Shown: positions 18,083-26,832 of the stretch, one piece after another
Position numbering within the stretch: the first letter of the stretch is position 1
Layout: each line of letters begins with the position of its first letter
DNA from: an uncultured Aquimarina sp.
GTDB lineage: Bacteria; Bacteroidota; Bacteroidia; Flavobacteriales; Flavobacteriaceae
DNA length: 64,000 nucleotides
Assembly (NCBI GenBank): GCA_947500545.1
Contig: CANMSO010000010.1
Coordinates: 62,001-126,000, forward strand
Direction of reading: 5' to 3'
Notes under the pieces: generated by a model
Database searches by the model: none
What the model saw: the letters and a program-made list of their open reading frames with translations, nothing else
What the model was told of the DNA's origin: nothing
Program-made: the position numbers and the translations under genes

Positions 18083-19066
18083 ATGAAGAATAATAGCTAT
18101 GAGTATGATGTTGCGCTCTCGTTTGCGGGAGAGAATCGGGCGTATGTAGAAGAAGTTGCAAATAGCCTAAAAATGAAAGGAGTTAAGGTATTCTATGATT
18201 TGTTTGATGAAGCAAATTTATGGGGTAAGAACTTATATGAATATTTATCTGAGATATATCAAAACAAGGCAAGGTATACCGTTTTGTTTATCTCAGGTTT
18301 TTATAATCAAAAATTATGGACCAATCATGAGAGAGTTTCGATGCAAGCTCGCGCTTTTCAGGAAAGTCGGGAATATATCTTACCAGCTAGGTTTGATGAT
18401 ACAGAAATCCCTGGAATCCTGAAAACCGTGGGATATATCGATCTGAAAAATAAATCTCCAAAGGAATTAGCCACTTTGATCGAGAAAAAGTTGAATAAAG
18501 ATCAAACATTTTTCAGAAAAAGATGGTCGAAACTCTCTACTATGATCAGCGCTAAACCGTTTATTTTTTCAATCAAAATCATGAATCAGAATGGTAAGCG
18601 TGTTAAAAATGCTAAGGTGGTATTAGTTGCAGATAATTCAACATATTTAGAGAGTTTATCAGATGAAAAAGGGCTTGCCCATTTTATAATTCGTACCCGA
18701 AAACTATACACCGTGCTTATCGCTCATCCAGAGTACCCTGCGGTGCTTTTTCGGGATATGAATCCAAAAGATGATATAGAAGTAACCATTGAAAAAAATG
18801 AAGGTTCTGGCTCTGTAATCTTAAATAAATCCGGTCAGATTCCTGCGATAGCAGGTAAAATAGAACCGGTTCTAAAATCAGATAGAAGATTTGGTTTGTT
18901 TGCAGACAATATTGCTATAGAAGGAGGCCAGGATCAACCGTATGATTTTGAGTTAAATAAATCTATAAGCTTAGAGGATAATCGCGGAAATATTATACAT
19001 TTAACTTTCAGATTCTTTCAAGGAAGGATCGTTTTAATAGATTATAGTAAACACAAATCCATTTAA
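18083..19066 (+). CDS. TIR-domain protein with C-terminal beta-rich module (candidate immune effector)
   Basis: A 327-aa soluble protein. Residues 6-125 form a TIR domain: YDVALSFAGENRAYVEEVA, box-2-like VFYDLFDEANLWG, then TVLFISGFYNQKLWTNHE with Glu83 where bacterial TIR NADases have the catalytic glutamate. Residues 153-232 look like a carboxypeptidase-regulatory/Ig-like fold (NGKRVKNAKVVLVAD, LSDEKGLAHF, IAHPEYPAVLF). Residues 233-327 are a third part, GQIPAIAGKIEPVL and FADNIAIEGGQDQP. ATG 18083 is preferred over GTG 18080 because AAGGAAG lies 7-8 bp upstream. The family suggests NAD+ cleavage in abortive infection; no Thoeris ThsA or other sensor gene is adjacent, so function is inference. 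Confidence 0.8.
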   Translation: MKNNSYEYDVALSFAGENRAYVEEVANSLKMKGVKVFYDLFDEANLWGKNLYEYLSEIYQNKARYTVLFISGFYNQKLWTNHERVSMQARAFQESREYILPARFDDTEIPGILKTVGYIDLKNKSPKELATLIEKKLNKDQTFFRKRWSKLSTMISAKPFIFSIKIMNQNGKRVKNAKVVLVADNSTYLESLSDEKGLAHFIIRTRKLYTVLIAHPEYPAVLFRDMNPKDDIEVTIEKNEGSGSVILNKSGQIPAIAGKIEPVLKSDRRFGLFADNIAIEGGQDQPYDFELNKSISLEDNRGNIIHLTFRFFQGRIVLIDYSKHKSI

Positions 19067-19078
19067 AATAACTCAACT

Positions 19079-20146
19079 ATGAACAGAGTACTCATCTTTA
19101 TAAGCTTTGCTTTGTTTTTCGCTTGCAAAGAACAACCAAAGGAAACTGCAGAAACACCAATTGTTGATGCTGTAGAGGAACTTTCTAAAACCGAAAACAC
19201 TTTTGGAATTGTTATTCACGGTGGCGCTGGTACAATTTTAAAGAAGAATATGACTGCAGAGAAAGAAACAGCGTACAAAACCAAACTTGAAGAAGCTATA
19301 AAAGTAGGGCATACAATTCTAAAAAATGGAGGAACAAGCCTTGAAGCAGTAGAAAAGACAATAAATATTCTCGAAAATTCTCCACTGTTTAATGCAGGAA
19401 AAGGTGCGGTTTTTACCTATGATGAAACAAATGAATTAGATGCTTCTATCATGGATGGAAGTACTTTGAATGCTGGGGCCGTAGCAGGTGTTTCAACAGT
19501 TAAAAACCCAATCAATTTGGCAAGAGAAGTAATGCTTAACTCGCCTCATGTAATGCTTTCTGGTAAAGGAGCAGAGCAATTTGCCAAAGAAAGAAATGTA
19601 GAGATTGTAGATCCGTCATATTTTCATACCGAAGATCGATTGAAGCTTCTGAGAAAAATTAAGGATAAACCTAATCATGTAGATGCAAAAAGTGCTACAT
19701 CTTTTTATGATCCGGCGATTAAAGATTCAAAATTCGGAACTGTTGGTTGTGCTGCACTTGATAAACATGGAAATCTAGCTGCAGGAACCTCTACCGGTGG
19801 TATGTCTGCCAAAAAATGGAATCGAATAGGAGATTCACCAATTATAGGAGCAGGCACATATGCTAATAATACTACTTGCGCAGTGTCAAGCACAGGTTGG
19901 GGCGAATATTTTATAAGGGGTATGGTTGCTTACGATATTTCTGCTATGATGGAATATAAAGGAATTTCACTTCAAGAAGCTTCACAAGAAGTAATTCAAA
20001 AGAAACTTACAGCACTTGGTGGTACAGGAGGGATAGTCGCGATTGATAATAAAGGAAATGTCTCGATGGAGTTTAATACTGCGGGAATGTATCGTGCAAC
20101 GATGAATGCAAATGATGAACTTACAATAGGGATTTATAAAGAGTAA
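19079..20146 (+). CDS. Isoaspartyl peptidase/L-asparaginase (Ntn-hydrolase), lipoprotein
   Basis: A 355-aa plant-type asparaginase/isoaspartyl peptidase that hydrolyses asparagine or beta-aspartyl peptides. It matures by autocleavage before the nucleophile Thr221 in KFGTVGCAALD, and has the N-terminal IHGGAGTI, the FNAGKGAVF loop and GTSTGG of the substrate pocket. It carries a lipoprotein signal (LFFAC, Cys16), so it works in the periplasm. The start is 12 bp after the TIR gene on the same strand, and a strong terminator follows at 20173, so the two may share a transcript. Whether the pairing means anything is unknown. Confidence 0.92.
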   Translation: MNRVLIFISFALFFACKEQPKETAETPIVDAVEELSKTENTFGIVIHGGAGTILKKNMTAEKETAYKTKLEEAIKVGHTILKNGGTSLEAVEKTINILENSPLFNAGKGAVFTYDETNELDASIMDGSTLNAGAVAGVSTVKNPINLAREVMLNSPHVMLSGKGAEQFAKERNVEIVDPSYFHTEDRLKLLRKIKDKPNHVDAKSATSFYDPAIKDSKFGTVGCAALDKHGNLAAGTSTGGMSAKKWNRIGDSPIIGAGTYANNTTCAVSSTGWGEYFIRGMVAYDISAMMEYKGISLQEASQEVIQKKLTALGGTGGIVAIDNKGNVSMEFNTAGMYRATMNANDELTIGIYKE

Positions 20147-20172
20147 CGATAAGTTAAGAAATTAATAGTATG

Positions 20173-20196
20173 ACCCTCCCTCTGGAGGGTTTTTTT
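20173..20196 (+). terminator. Rho-independent terminator after asparaginase gene
   Basis: ACCCTCC, loop CTCT, GGAGGGT, followed by six more Ts. A textbook hairpin. Its presence rules out starting the next gene at the ATG at 20170. Confidence 0.93.
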
Positions 20197-20244
20197 GTTA
20201 TAAAAATATCTTACATTTATAAGGTTAACAAAATCCAATCTTTT

Positions 20245-23200
20245 ATGCGATTATCCAGAGTTATTTATGCGTTACTTTTTGTAACCCTTATATTTTCTTG
20301 TAAGAAAAAGGACGATGCAACTATAGCCAAAGAAAATGCTTCAGAATTAAATAAATATCAGGATTATATATCAGACGTGTCTACAGGAGTGATTTCTGTT
20401 CTGGATAATGTGTATGTTGTGCTGCAAACACCTGTTAAGGGTTGGGACGATAATCAAGAACTTTCTAAAGATGTATTTACAGTTTCTCCTAGAGTCAAAG
20501 GAAAAGTAATTGCAGTAAATAACCGTACTATTTCTTTTCAGCCAGAAGAAGGTTTCAAGGAAGATACGCAATATACATTCACTCTTGATCTCGAAGATTT
20601 AGTAGAAGAACTTAAAGACGATCTAGACGAAGAATTTGTTTTTAATGTAAAAACTCTTAAACAACAGTTTTCAGTACTTACAGATAACCTTCAGTCTTAT
20701 AATAAAAACTGGCAGTATATAGACGGAACTTTGACATCTAGTGATCAATTACAGTTTGAAACAGCAAAGCAATTAATTACTGCTTCGCAAAAAGGTAAAA
20801 ATGTTGCCATAAAATTTAGCGAGTCCATAGATAAAAGTCGCCAGTTTAGTTTTAGAATCGATAGCATTCGGCGGTTTGAAGATGATTCTGAGGTTGAGAT
20901 TAAATGGTCTGGAAAATCATTTAATATAGATACCGAAGGTGAGAATGTGCTTTCCATCCCGGGAAAGAATAATTTCTCGGTAATTAGTGTGTCCGTAGCT
21001 AATGTTGATAATCAATATGTAGAGGTCAACTTCTCAGACCCATTAAAGAAGAGTCAGAATTTTGATGGTTTGGTTAGCGTAGGTCGTGAAAAAAAAATAA
21101 AATACACGGTAACGGGAAACGTGCTAAAGGTATATCCTAAAACAGAACTTAAAGGAACATTAGAAGTAAAAGTTCATGAAGGAATCAGAAGTGAAGAAGG
21201 TTATAAACTCAAGAATACATATAGCGAGAAGATATCTTTTCAACAACCAAAACCAGAAGTTAAACTATTGCAAAGTGGAGTGATTTTACCAACTTCTGAT
21301 AATTTAAAATTCAATTTTGAGGCCATTAATCTTCGTGCTGTAGAAGTACAGGTAGTTAAGATATTTGAAGACAATGTTCTTCAGTTCTTGCAAAGCAATA
21401 ACTTAAATGGTTCTGGTAATCTAAGAAGCGTAGCCAGACCTGTTGCTAAAAAATTGATTAACCTTCAAGAAAATACATCACTCAACTTAAGTAAGTGGAA
21501 CGCATTTGCAATAGATCTAAAAGAATTGATTTCGCCTGATCCTGGAGCAATTTACCGTATAGAGCTAAATTACAATAAAGCATATTCACTTTATAAATGT
21601 GATGGTCAAAAAACAGAGGATACACCAATTGGTGAATTGGCAGAGAATTTTGATACAGAAGAAGAACCTAGTTTTTGGGATACATCACAATATTATTATG
21701 AAGATTATTACGGATATAATTGGCAAGAAAGGGATGACCCTTGTAGTACTTCGTATTTTAGAAACAGAAAAGTAAGTTCAAATATATTAGCTTCAAACTT
21801 AGGAGTGGTAGTTAAGATGGGTCTTAACCATTCCTATATGATTACTGTAAATGATATTATTACAACTAACCCTGTATCCAACGCCAAAATAACCTTCTAT
21901 AATTACCAGCAACAAGAAATGGGTGTGTCAACTACAGATGCCCAGGGAATGACAGGTTTTGATGCTGATCGTCCTGCATATTTTGCCATTGTAAAATCCG
22001 GAAAACAACAAACCTATGTAAGACTTAATGATGGAAATTCGCTATCCGTAAGTAAGTTTGATGTGTCTGGAGTAAGTTTGCAAAAGGGAATCAAAGGATT
22101 TATTTATGGTGAGCGCGGTGTTTGGCGACCGGGCGACACCTTGTTTTTATCTTTTATGCTTAATGATAACGCAAACAAACTACCAAAAGGGCATCCGGTA
22201 AAGTTTGAATTAAGAGATCCATACGGAAAAATAACACATCAGGAAACCAAAACCGAGGGGACGAATAACTTCTACAAATTTGTTGTGAATACTTCAGATG
22301 AGGCTCCTACCGGAAACTGGCAAGCCAAAGTGAATGTTGGAGGAGCAAGTTTCAGTAAAACAATTAAAATCGAAACCATAAAACCAAATCGTCTTAAAAT
22401 CAAAACTACTTTTGATGATAAGGTGTTGGGTGCTAATAAAAATATTCAAGGAAATCTTGAAGTGCTATGGTTACATGGTGCAATAGCAAAAAACTTGCAA
22501 TCAGACATTAATGTGAGATTTACATCAGGTAAAACCAGTTTTAAAACATTTCCGGGATATACCTTTGATGATCCAACTCGTAAGTTTGGGACAGAAGAAC
22601 TTGAAGTATTCAAAGGAAAAATTTCTGGAGAGGGGAAAGTAAACTTCAGCTTGAAACCAAAACTTGCAAATAAAGCAGCAGGAATGCTGCGGGCTTCATT
22701 TATTACCAAAGTATATGAAAATGGAGGTGATTTTAGTACAGATGTCATCAGTAAAGACTTCTCGCCATATAACACTTATGTTGGTATAAATGTTCCAAAA
22801 GGAGATAAAGCGCGAGGAATGCTGCTTACTGATACCAAACATAATTTTGAAGTAGTCTCTGTTGATGAAAATGGAAATCCAAAAGCAACAAAAGACCTAG
22901 AGGTGTATGTATATAAAGTGAACTGGAGATGGTGGTGGGATTCTTCAGATGATAATTTATCAGATTACAATCAAGGTTCGTATCGCGAAGAAGTGTATAA
23001 AACTAAGGTAAGTACAAATAGTAGTGGGAAAGCAAATTTCAATTTTGAGTTGAAGTACCCTGAATGGGGTAGGTTTTTGGTTCGTGTAGTAGACCCAAAT
23101 GGTGGTCATGCTACCGGAAAAACGATGTATATCGATTGGCCGGGTTGGGCAGGAAGATCTCAAAAAGGTGATCCGTCAGCAGCGACAATGTTATTATTTT

Positions 23201-25767
23201 CTACCGATAAGAAAACATACAATGTTGGAGAGGAAGCAATTGTTACTTTTCCTTCAAGCGAGGGTGGAAGAGCATTGGTAACTGTAGAGAATGGAACAGA
23301 AGTGCTCTCTTCTCAATGGGTAATTCCTCAAAAAGGAGAGACCAAATTCGAGTTGCCAATAGAGGAATTGTATACGCCCAATGTTTATATTCATATCACT
23401 TTATTGCAACCGCACGCTTCTTCGGCAAATGATCTCCCAATACGTTTGTATGGTATTGTTCCTATTTCGGTTGAAGATCCAAATACCAAGGTGCAACCTA
23501 AACTCACAATGCCAGATGTGTTGAGGCCAGAAGAAACGATAACCCTCAAAGTAGGTGAAACTAATGGTAAATCAATGACCTATTCTATAGCAATTGTAGA
23601 TGAAGGCCTGTTAGATCTTACCCGATTTAAAACACCAAATCCCTGGAGTAGTTTTTATGCTCGCGAAGCATTGGGTGTAAAAACATGGGATGTGTATGAT
23701 GAGGTGATTGGGGCGTATGGCGGAAGTATTAATCAGGTATTTAGTATTGGTGGTGATGCCGAAGCGGGAGGGAGTAAATCCAAAAAAGCTAATCGTTTTA
23801 AACCTATGGTTGTGTTCGAAGGTCCTTTTGAACTTAAAAAAGGAGAAACAAGAGCGCATAAGATCAAAATCCCAAAATATGTGGGATCTGTTCGTACAAT
23901 GATTGTAGCTTCAGACGCAAATAAGGCCGCCTATGGTAGTGCGGATAAAACAACACCGGTGCGTAAACCATTGATGGTCCTAACCTCGATTCCTAGAAAG
24001 ATTACCCCTGGTGAAAAAGTGACCATTCCGGTTACTGTTTTTGCTATGGAAAATAAAGTTAAGAATGTAGACGTCACGTTGAAACCTAATAAAGGATTTA
24101 GAGTAATTGGTGAAACTAAACAAAGCTTGTCTTTTCCTGAACCCGATGAAAAAATGGCTTATTTTGATATTGAAGTATTAGAAGGAGCTTCGATTACAGA
24201 TATCGAAGTGGTGGCCAGTGGCGGCGGAGAAAGAGCATCCTATACCGTTCCTATTGATATTGTTAACCCAAATCCAATGACTACAGAGGTTACTTCGATC
24301 ATTTTAGAGCCTAATAGCGAGCAGGAAATTGACTTTTCTGCATTTGGGATAGATGGAAGCAATAGTGCAACAATCGAGCTATCTTCATTACCACCAATGA
24401 ATTTTGAAAGTAGATTACAATACTTAATTCGTTTCCCTCATGGTTGTGTTGAGCAAACTACGTCTGCGGCATTTCCTCAATTGTATCTAGGAGACATATT
24501 CAACTTATCCTCAGATCAGCAACAGAAGATTCAGAAAAATATAGAAGCGGCCATCTATAAACTTAAGCGTTATATTCAGCCTAACGGAGGGATGTCATAT
24601 TGGCCCGGATATAACAATCCTAATGATTGGGGAACAACATATGCAGGACATTTCTTACTAGAGGCAAATAAACAAGGATATGTATTACCCATTGGTTTTA
24701 AAAGTAATTGGATAAACTATCAACAGCAACAAGCTAAGCGTTGGAGAAGTAATGGTAATGATCTTGCACAAGCCTATAGATTGTATACATTGGCCCTTGC
24801 AGGCAGTCCCGATCTGTCATCTATGAATCGATTACGAGAGACCTCTACGCTTTCTAATGAAGCAAAACTGAGATTGGCAGCTGGATATGGATTGATAGGT
24901 CAGGAAAAAGCAGCTAATCAACTTTTGAATTCGGCAAGCATTAATTTCCCTCCAAAAAAGTACTATTATACCTATGGTTCTACAAATCGTAATCGTGCAA
25001 TGGCGTTGGAAACACTTGTTACATTAGGTCAAAAACTCAAAGCACAAGGAGTTGCAGTGGATCTGGCAAAAGAATTATCCTCTAAGAAGTGGATGAGTAC
25101 GCAAACTACATCATATGCGCTAATGGCAATGGCAAAATATGCTGCATACGTTGGTGGAAAAGGAGTAAATGTTAATTATAGTCTTAACGGGAAATCAATT
25201 GTGGCCGATACTGATAAGACGTTGGCGACGTCTGGAGAAGTGACCTTACAAAAAAACAATAAACTGGTTTTTAAAAATAACAAAGACAATACAATTTTTG
25301 TGCAACTGGCAACAAGTGGAATTCTGCCAGTTGGTGAAGAAAAAGTGATTCAAAGTAATTTTAAAGCTATTATAGATTACAAAAGTAGAGATGGTAAAAT
25401 TCTGAATGTCAATCAGCTTACTCAGGGTACTGATTTTATTGCCGAAGTAACAATTACTAACACTTCTGATGTTAAAGTAAAAGATATTGCTCTTACCGAG
25501 ATTTTTCCATCGGGATGGGAAGTAGTAAATACGCGTTTCACAGATTTTGGATCATTTAAAGCAAATCAAGTTACGTATACTGATATTCGTGATGATAGAG
25601 TGAATTTCTATTTTGATCTCAAACCCAAAGAAAGTAAAACAGTCACCTTATTATTGAATGCGTCTTATCTAGGAAAATATTATTTGCCGGGAATTCAATG
25701 TGAAGCCATGTATGACAATGATTATGTAGTACGAGGTAAAGGTAAATGGGTTGAAGTAGTGAAGTAG
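20245..25767 (+). CDS. Bacterial alpha-2-macroglobulin family lipoprotein (thioester type)
   Basis: A very large lipoprotein (1840 aa from ATG 20245) of the bacterial alpha-2-macroglobulin family, which traps attacking proteases by covalent thioester linkage in the periplasm. The start at 20245 gives the signal peptide RVIYALLFVTLIFSC with lipidated Cys21; the earlier ATG at 20170 would run through a terminator hairpin. The thioester motif GCVEQ is intact (Cys1401, Gln1404). The MG2-type region (GIKGFIYGERGVWRPGDTLF), a bait-containing stretch, the YSIAIVDEGLLDLTRF segment and the alpha-helical thioester domain (LKRYIQPNGGMSYWPG) follow in family order. Such genes usually sit next to pbpC; here pbpC is 4.9 kb downstream on the same strand. 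Confidence 0.94.
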   Translation: MRLSRVIYALLFVTLIFSCKKKDDATIAKENASELNKYQDYISDVSTGVISVLDNVYVVLQTPVKGWDDNQELSKDVFTVSPRVKGKVIAVNNRTISFQPEEGFKEDTQYTFTLDLEDLVEELKDDLDEEFVFNVKTLKQQFSVLTDNLQSYNKNWQYIDGTLTSSDQLQFETAKQLITASQKGKNVAIKFSESIDKSRQFSFRIDSIRRFEDDSEVEIKWSGKSFNIDTEGENVLSIPGKNNFSVISVSVANVDNQYVEVNFSDPLKKSQNFDGLVSVGREKKIKYTVTGNVLKVYPKTELKGTLEVKVHEGIRSEEGYKLKNTYSEKISFQQPKPEVKLLQSGVILPTSDNLKFNFEAINLRAVEVQVVKIFEDNVLQFLQSNNLNGSGNLRSVARPVAKKLINLQENTSLNLSKWNAFAIDLKELISPDPGAIYRIELNYNKAYSLYKCDGQKTEDTPIGELAENFDTEEEPSFWDTSQYYYEDYYGYNWQERDDPCSTSYFRNRKVSSNILASNLGVVVKMGLNHSYMITVNDIITTNPVSNAKITFYNYQQQEMGVSTTDAQGMTGFDADRPAYFAIVKSGKQQTYVRLNDGNSLSVSKFDVSGVSLQKGIKGFIYGERGVWRPGDTLFLSFMLNDNANKLPKGHPVKFELRDPYGKITHQETKTEGTNNFYKFVVNTSDEAPTGNWQAKVNVGGASFSKTIKIETIKPNRLKIKTTFDDKVLGANKNIQGNLEVLWLHGAIAKNLQSDINVRFTSGKTSFKTFPGYTFDDPTRKFGTEELEVFKGKISGEGKVNFSLKPKLANKAAGMLRASFITKVYENGGDFSTDVISKDFSPYNTYVGINVPKGDKARGMLLTDTKHNFEVVSVDENGNPKATKDLEVYVYKVNWRWWWDSSDDNLSDYNQGSYREEVYKTKVSTNSSGKANFNFELKYPEWGRFLVRVVDPNGGHATGKTMYIDWPGWAGRSQKGDPSAATMLLFSTDKKTYNVGEEAIVTFPSSEGGRALVTVENGTEVLSSQWVIPQKGETKFELPIEELYTPNVYIHITLLQPHASSANDLPIRLYGIVPISVEDPNTKVQPKLTMPDVLRPEETITLKVGETNGKSMTYSIAIVDEGLLDLTRFKTPNPWSSFYAREALGVKTWDVYDEVIGAYGGSINQVFSIGGDAEAGGSKSKKANRFKPMVVFEGPFELKKGETRAHKIKIPKYVGSVRTMIVASDANKAAYGSADKTTPVRKPLMVLTSIPRKITPGEKVTIPVTVFAMENKVKNVDVTLKPNKGFRVIGETKQSLSFPEPDEKMAYFDIEVLEGASITDIEVVASGGGERASYTVPIDIVNPNPMTTEVTSIILEPNSEQEIDFSAFGIDGSNSATIELSSLPPMNFESRLQYLIRFPHGCVEQTTSAAFPQLYLGDIFNLSSDQQQKIQKNIEAAIYKLKRYIQPNGGMSYWPGYNNPNDWGTTYAGHFLLEANKQGYVLPIGFKSNWINYQQQQAKRWRSNGNDLAQAYRLYTLALAGSPDLSSMNRLRETSTLSNEAKLRLAAGYGLIGQEKAANQLLNSASINFPPKKYYYTYGSTNRNRAMALETLVTLGQKLKAQGVAVDLAKELSSKKWMSTQTTSYALMAMAKYAAYVGGKGVNVNYSLNGKSIVADTDKTLATSGEVTLQKNNKLVFKNNKDNTIFVQLATSGILPVGEEKVIQSNFKAIIDYKSRDGKILNVNQLTQGTDFIAEVTITNTSDVKVKDIALTEIFPSGWEVVNTRFTDFGSFKANQVTYTDIRDDRVNFYFDLKPKESKTVTLLLNASYLGKYYLPGIQCEAMYDNDYVVRGKGKWVEVVK

Positions 25768-25891
25768 CTGTTAATAATTGATGTGGTATTAGTGAATTCC
25801 TCTTGTAAAAGCTTGGAAAGGTATCTTTTGAATGCTATTTGTCATTCAAGCAAATAACCGAAATCTAAAGAAGATTTTATAAAAAGAAAAG

Positions 25892-26278
25892 ATGAAGTAT
25901 ACGATTACAACACTACAACTTCCTGAAGCTTCAGAACTATTAAAACTTTTTTTGCAAACAAGCTGGGCAAAAAATAGATCAAAACAAGGGATAGCATTTT
26001 TATTAAAGAATACAACAACTTATGTTGCTGTTAGAGATAATGACCAGCTTATTGGATTTGGCCGTGCCATTTCAGACGGGATTTATCGAGCAATGCTAGA
26101 CGATATTGTAGTTGATACAAAATATAGAAAGCAAGGTGTTGGACAAATTATAGTTGAGCAGTTAGTAAATCAACTTAATGATGTAGAACAAGTGTTTTTG
26201 AATACTAAATTGGATTTGGAACCTTTTTATGAGAAGTATGGATTCTCACGATCAAAAGGCGTAACTATGAGTTTATAA
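25892..26278 (+). CDS. GNAT-family N-acetyltransferase
   Basis: A 128-aa single-domain acetyltransferase. The acetyl-CoA-binding segment VDTKYRKQGVGQIIVEQLV is present at about residues 76-94 and the C-terminal FYEKYGFSRSK closes the fold. The substrate cannot be told from sequence; small GNATs like this acetylate amines, antibiotics or proteins. The ABM-domain gene follows after 11 bp, so they are likely co-transcribed. The upstream 124 bp after the macroglobulin gene shows no clear terminator. Confidence 0.88.
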   Translation: MKYTITTLQLPEASELLKLFLQTSWAKNRSKQGIAFLLKNTTTYVAVRDNDQLIGFGRAISDGIYRAMLDDIVVDTKYRKQGVGQIIVEQLVNQLNDVEQVFLNTKLDLEPFYEKYGFSRSKGVTMSL

Positions 26279-26289
26279 TTTTAAATGTA

Positions 26290-26583
26290 ATGATACTAGA
26301 ACAAGCTATTTTAAATATAAAACCACGACAATCGGCTGCTTTTGAAGAAGCTTTCAAACAAGCACAAAAGATAATCGCATCAATGAAAGGCTGCATTCGT
26401 CATGATGTATTAAAATGTATAGAAGAAAAGGAAAAATACTTGCTTTTGGTTGAGTGGAAAACAATTGAAGATCATGAAATTGGTTTTAGAAAATCTGAAG
26501 AATATCAAGAATGGAAAAAGTTACTACATGATTTTTATGATCCTTTTCCAGTAGTACAACATTATAAATCTGTTTTGAGTTAA
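26290..26583 (+). CDS. Antibiotic-biosynthesis-monooxygenase (ABM/YgiN-like) domain protein
   Basis: A 97-aa ferredoxin-like-fold protein of the ABM superfamily: ILEQAILNIKPRQSAAFEEA, MKGCIRHDVLKCIEEKEKY and LLLVEWKTIEDH followed by FRKSEEYQEWKKLL. Members act as cofactor-free monooxygenases or quinol/heme-related stress proteins, and many have no known role. It is in an apparent two-gene unit with the GNAT gene. The next gene is a P450, but a large inverted repeat at 26614-26725 separates them. Confidence 0.82.
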   Translation: MILEQAILNIKPRQSAAFEEAFKQAQKIIASMKGCIRHDVLKCIEEKEKYLLLVEWKTIEDHEIGFRKSEEYQEWKKLLHDFYDPFPVVQHYKSVLS

Positions 26584-26613
26584 TTTGTAGTTTCTGCTTA
26601 CGCGAGAACCCAT

Positions 26614-26725
26614 GCAGAGTGGCTTAAAAATTTATAAAAACTTTTGGTTATAACTCCTTAATGGCCAAAAGTTTTCATAAATTTATGGAACACACAATGA
26701 CCAACTTACTATGAAAACACTCTGC
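26614..26725. repeat. Nested inverted repeat between ABM and P450 genes
   Basis: Inner arms of 20 bp at 26628-26647 and 26665-26684 pair with a single mismatch around a 17-base loop. Outer arms GCAGAGTG (26614-26621) and CACTCTGC (26718-26725) are exact, but the right side carries about 26 extra bases between the outer and inner arm. There is no T run after the inner hairpin, so a simple terminator is not a good explanation. It could be a MITE or a structured RNA leader. Confidence 0.65.
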
Positions 26726-26832
26726 TCTAAAGAAGTGGTTTTTACCTTTATATTTTTTATTCATAAATGGCTAAAAACGCATTACTTAATCAAACATCCC
26801 GAAACTTTTTTCACAGTCAAAAGGAATATATT

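Noticed and set aside
20170..20244. Upstream start for the macroglobulin gene at ATG 20170
   Set aside because: The stretch contains a rho-independent terminator, and ATG 20245 gives a proper lipoprotein signal peptide.
25825..25850. Hairpin TTGAATG/CATTCAA after the macroglobulin gene as terminator
   Set aside because: Short stem, no T run, AT-rich context; likely chance.
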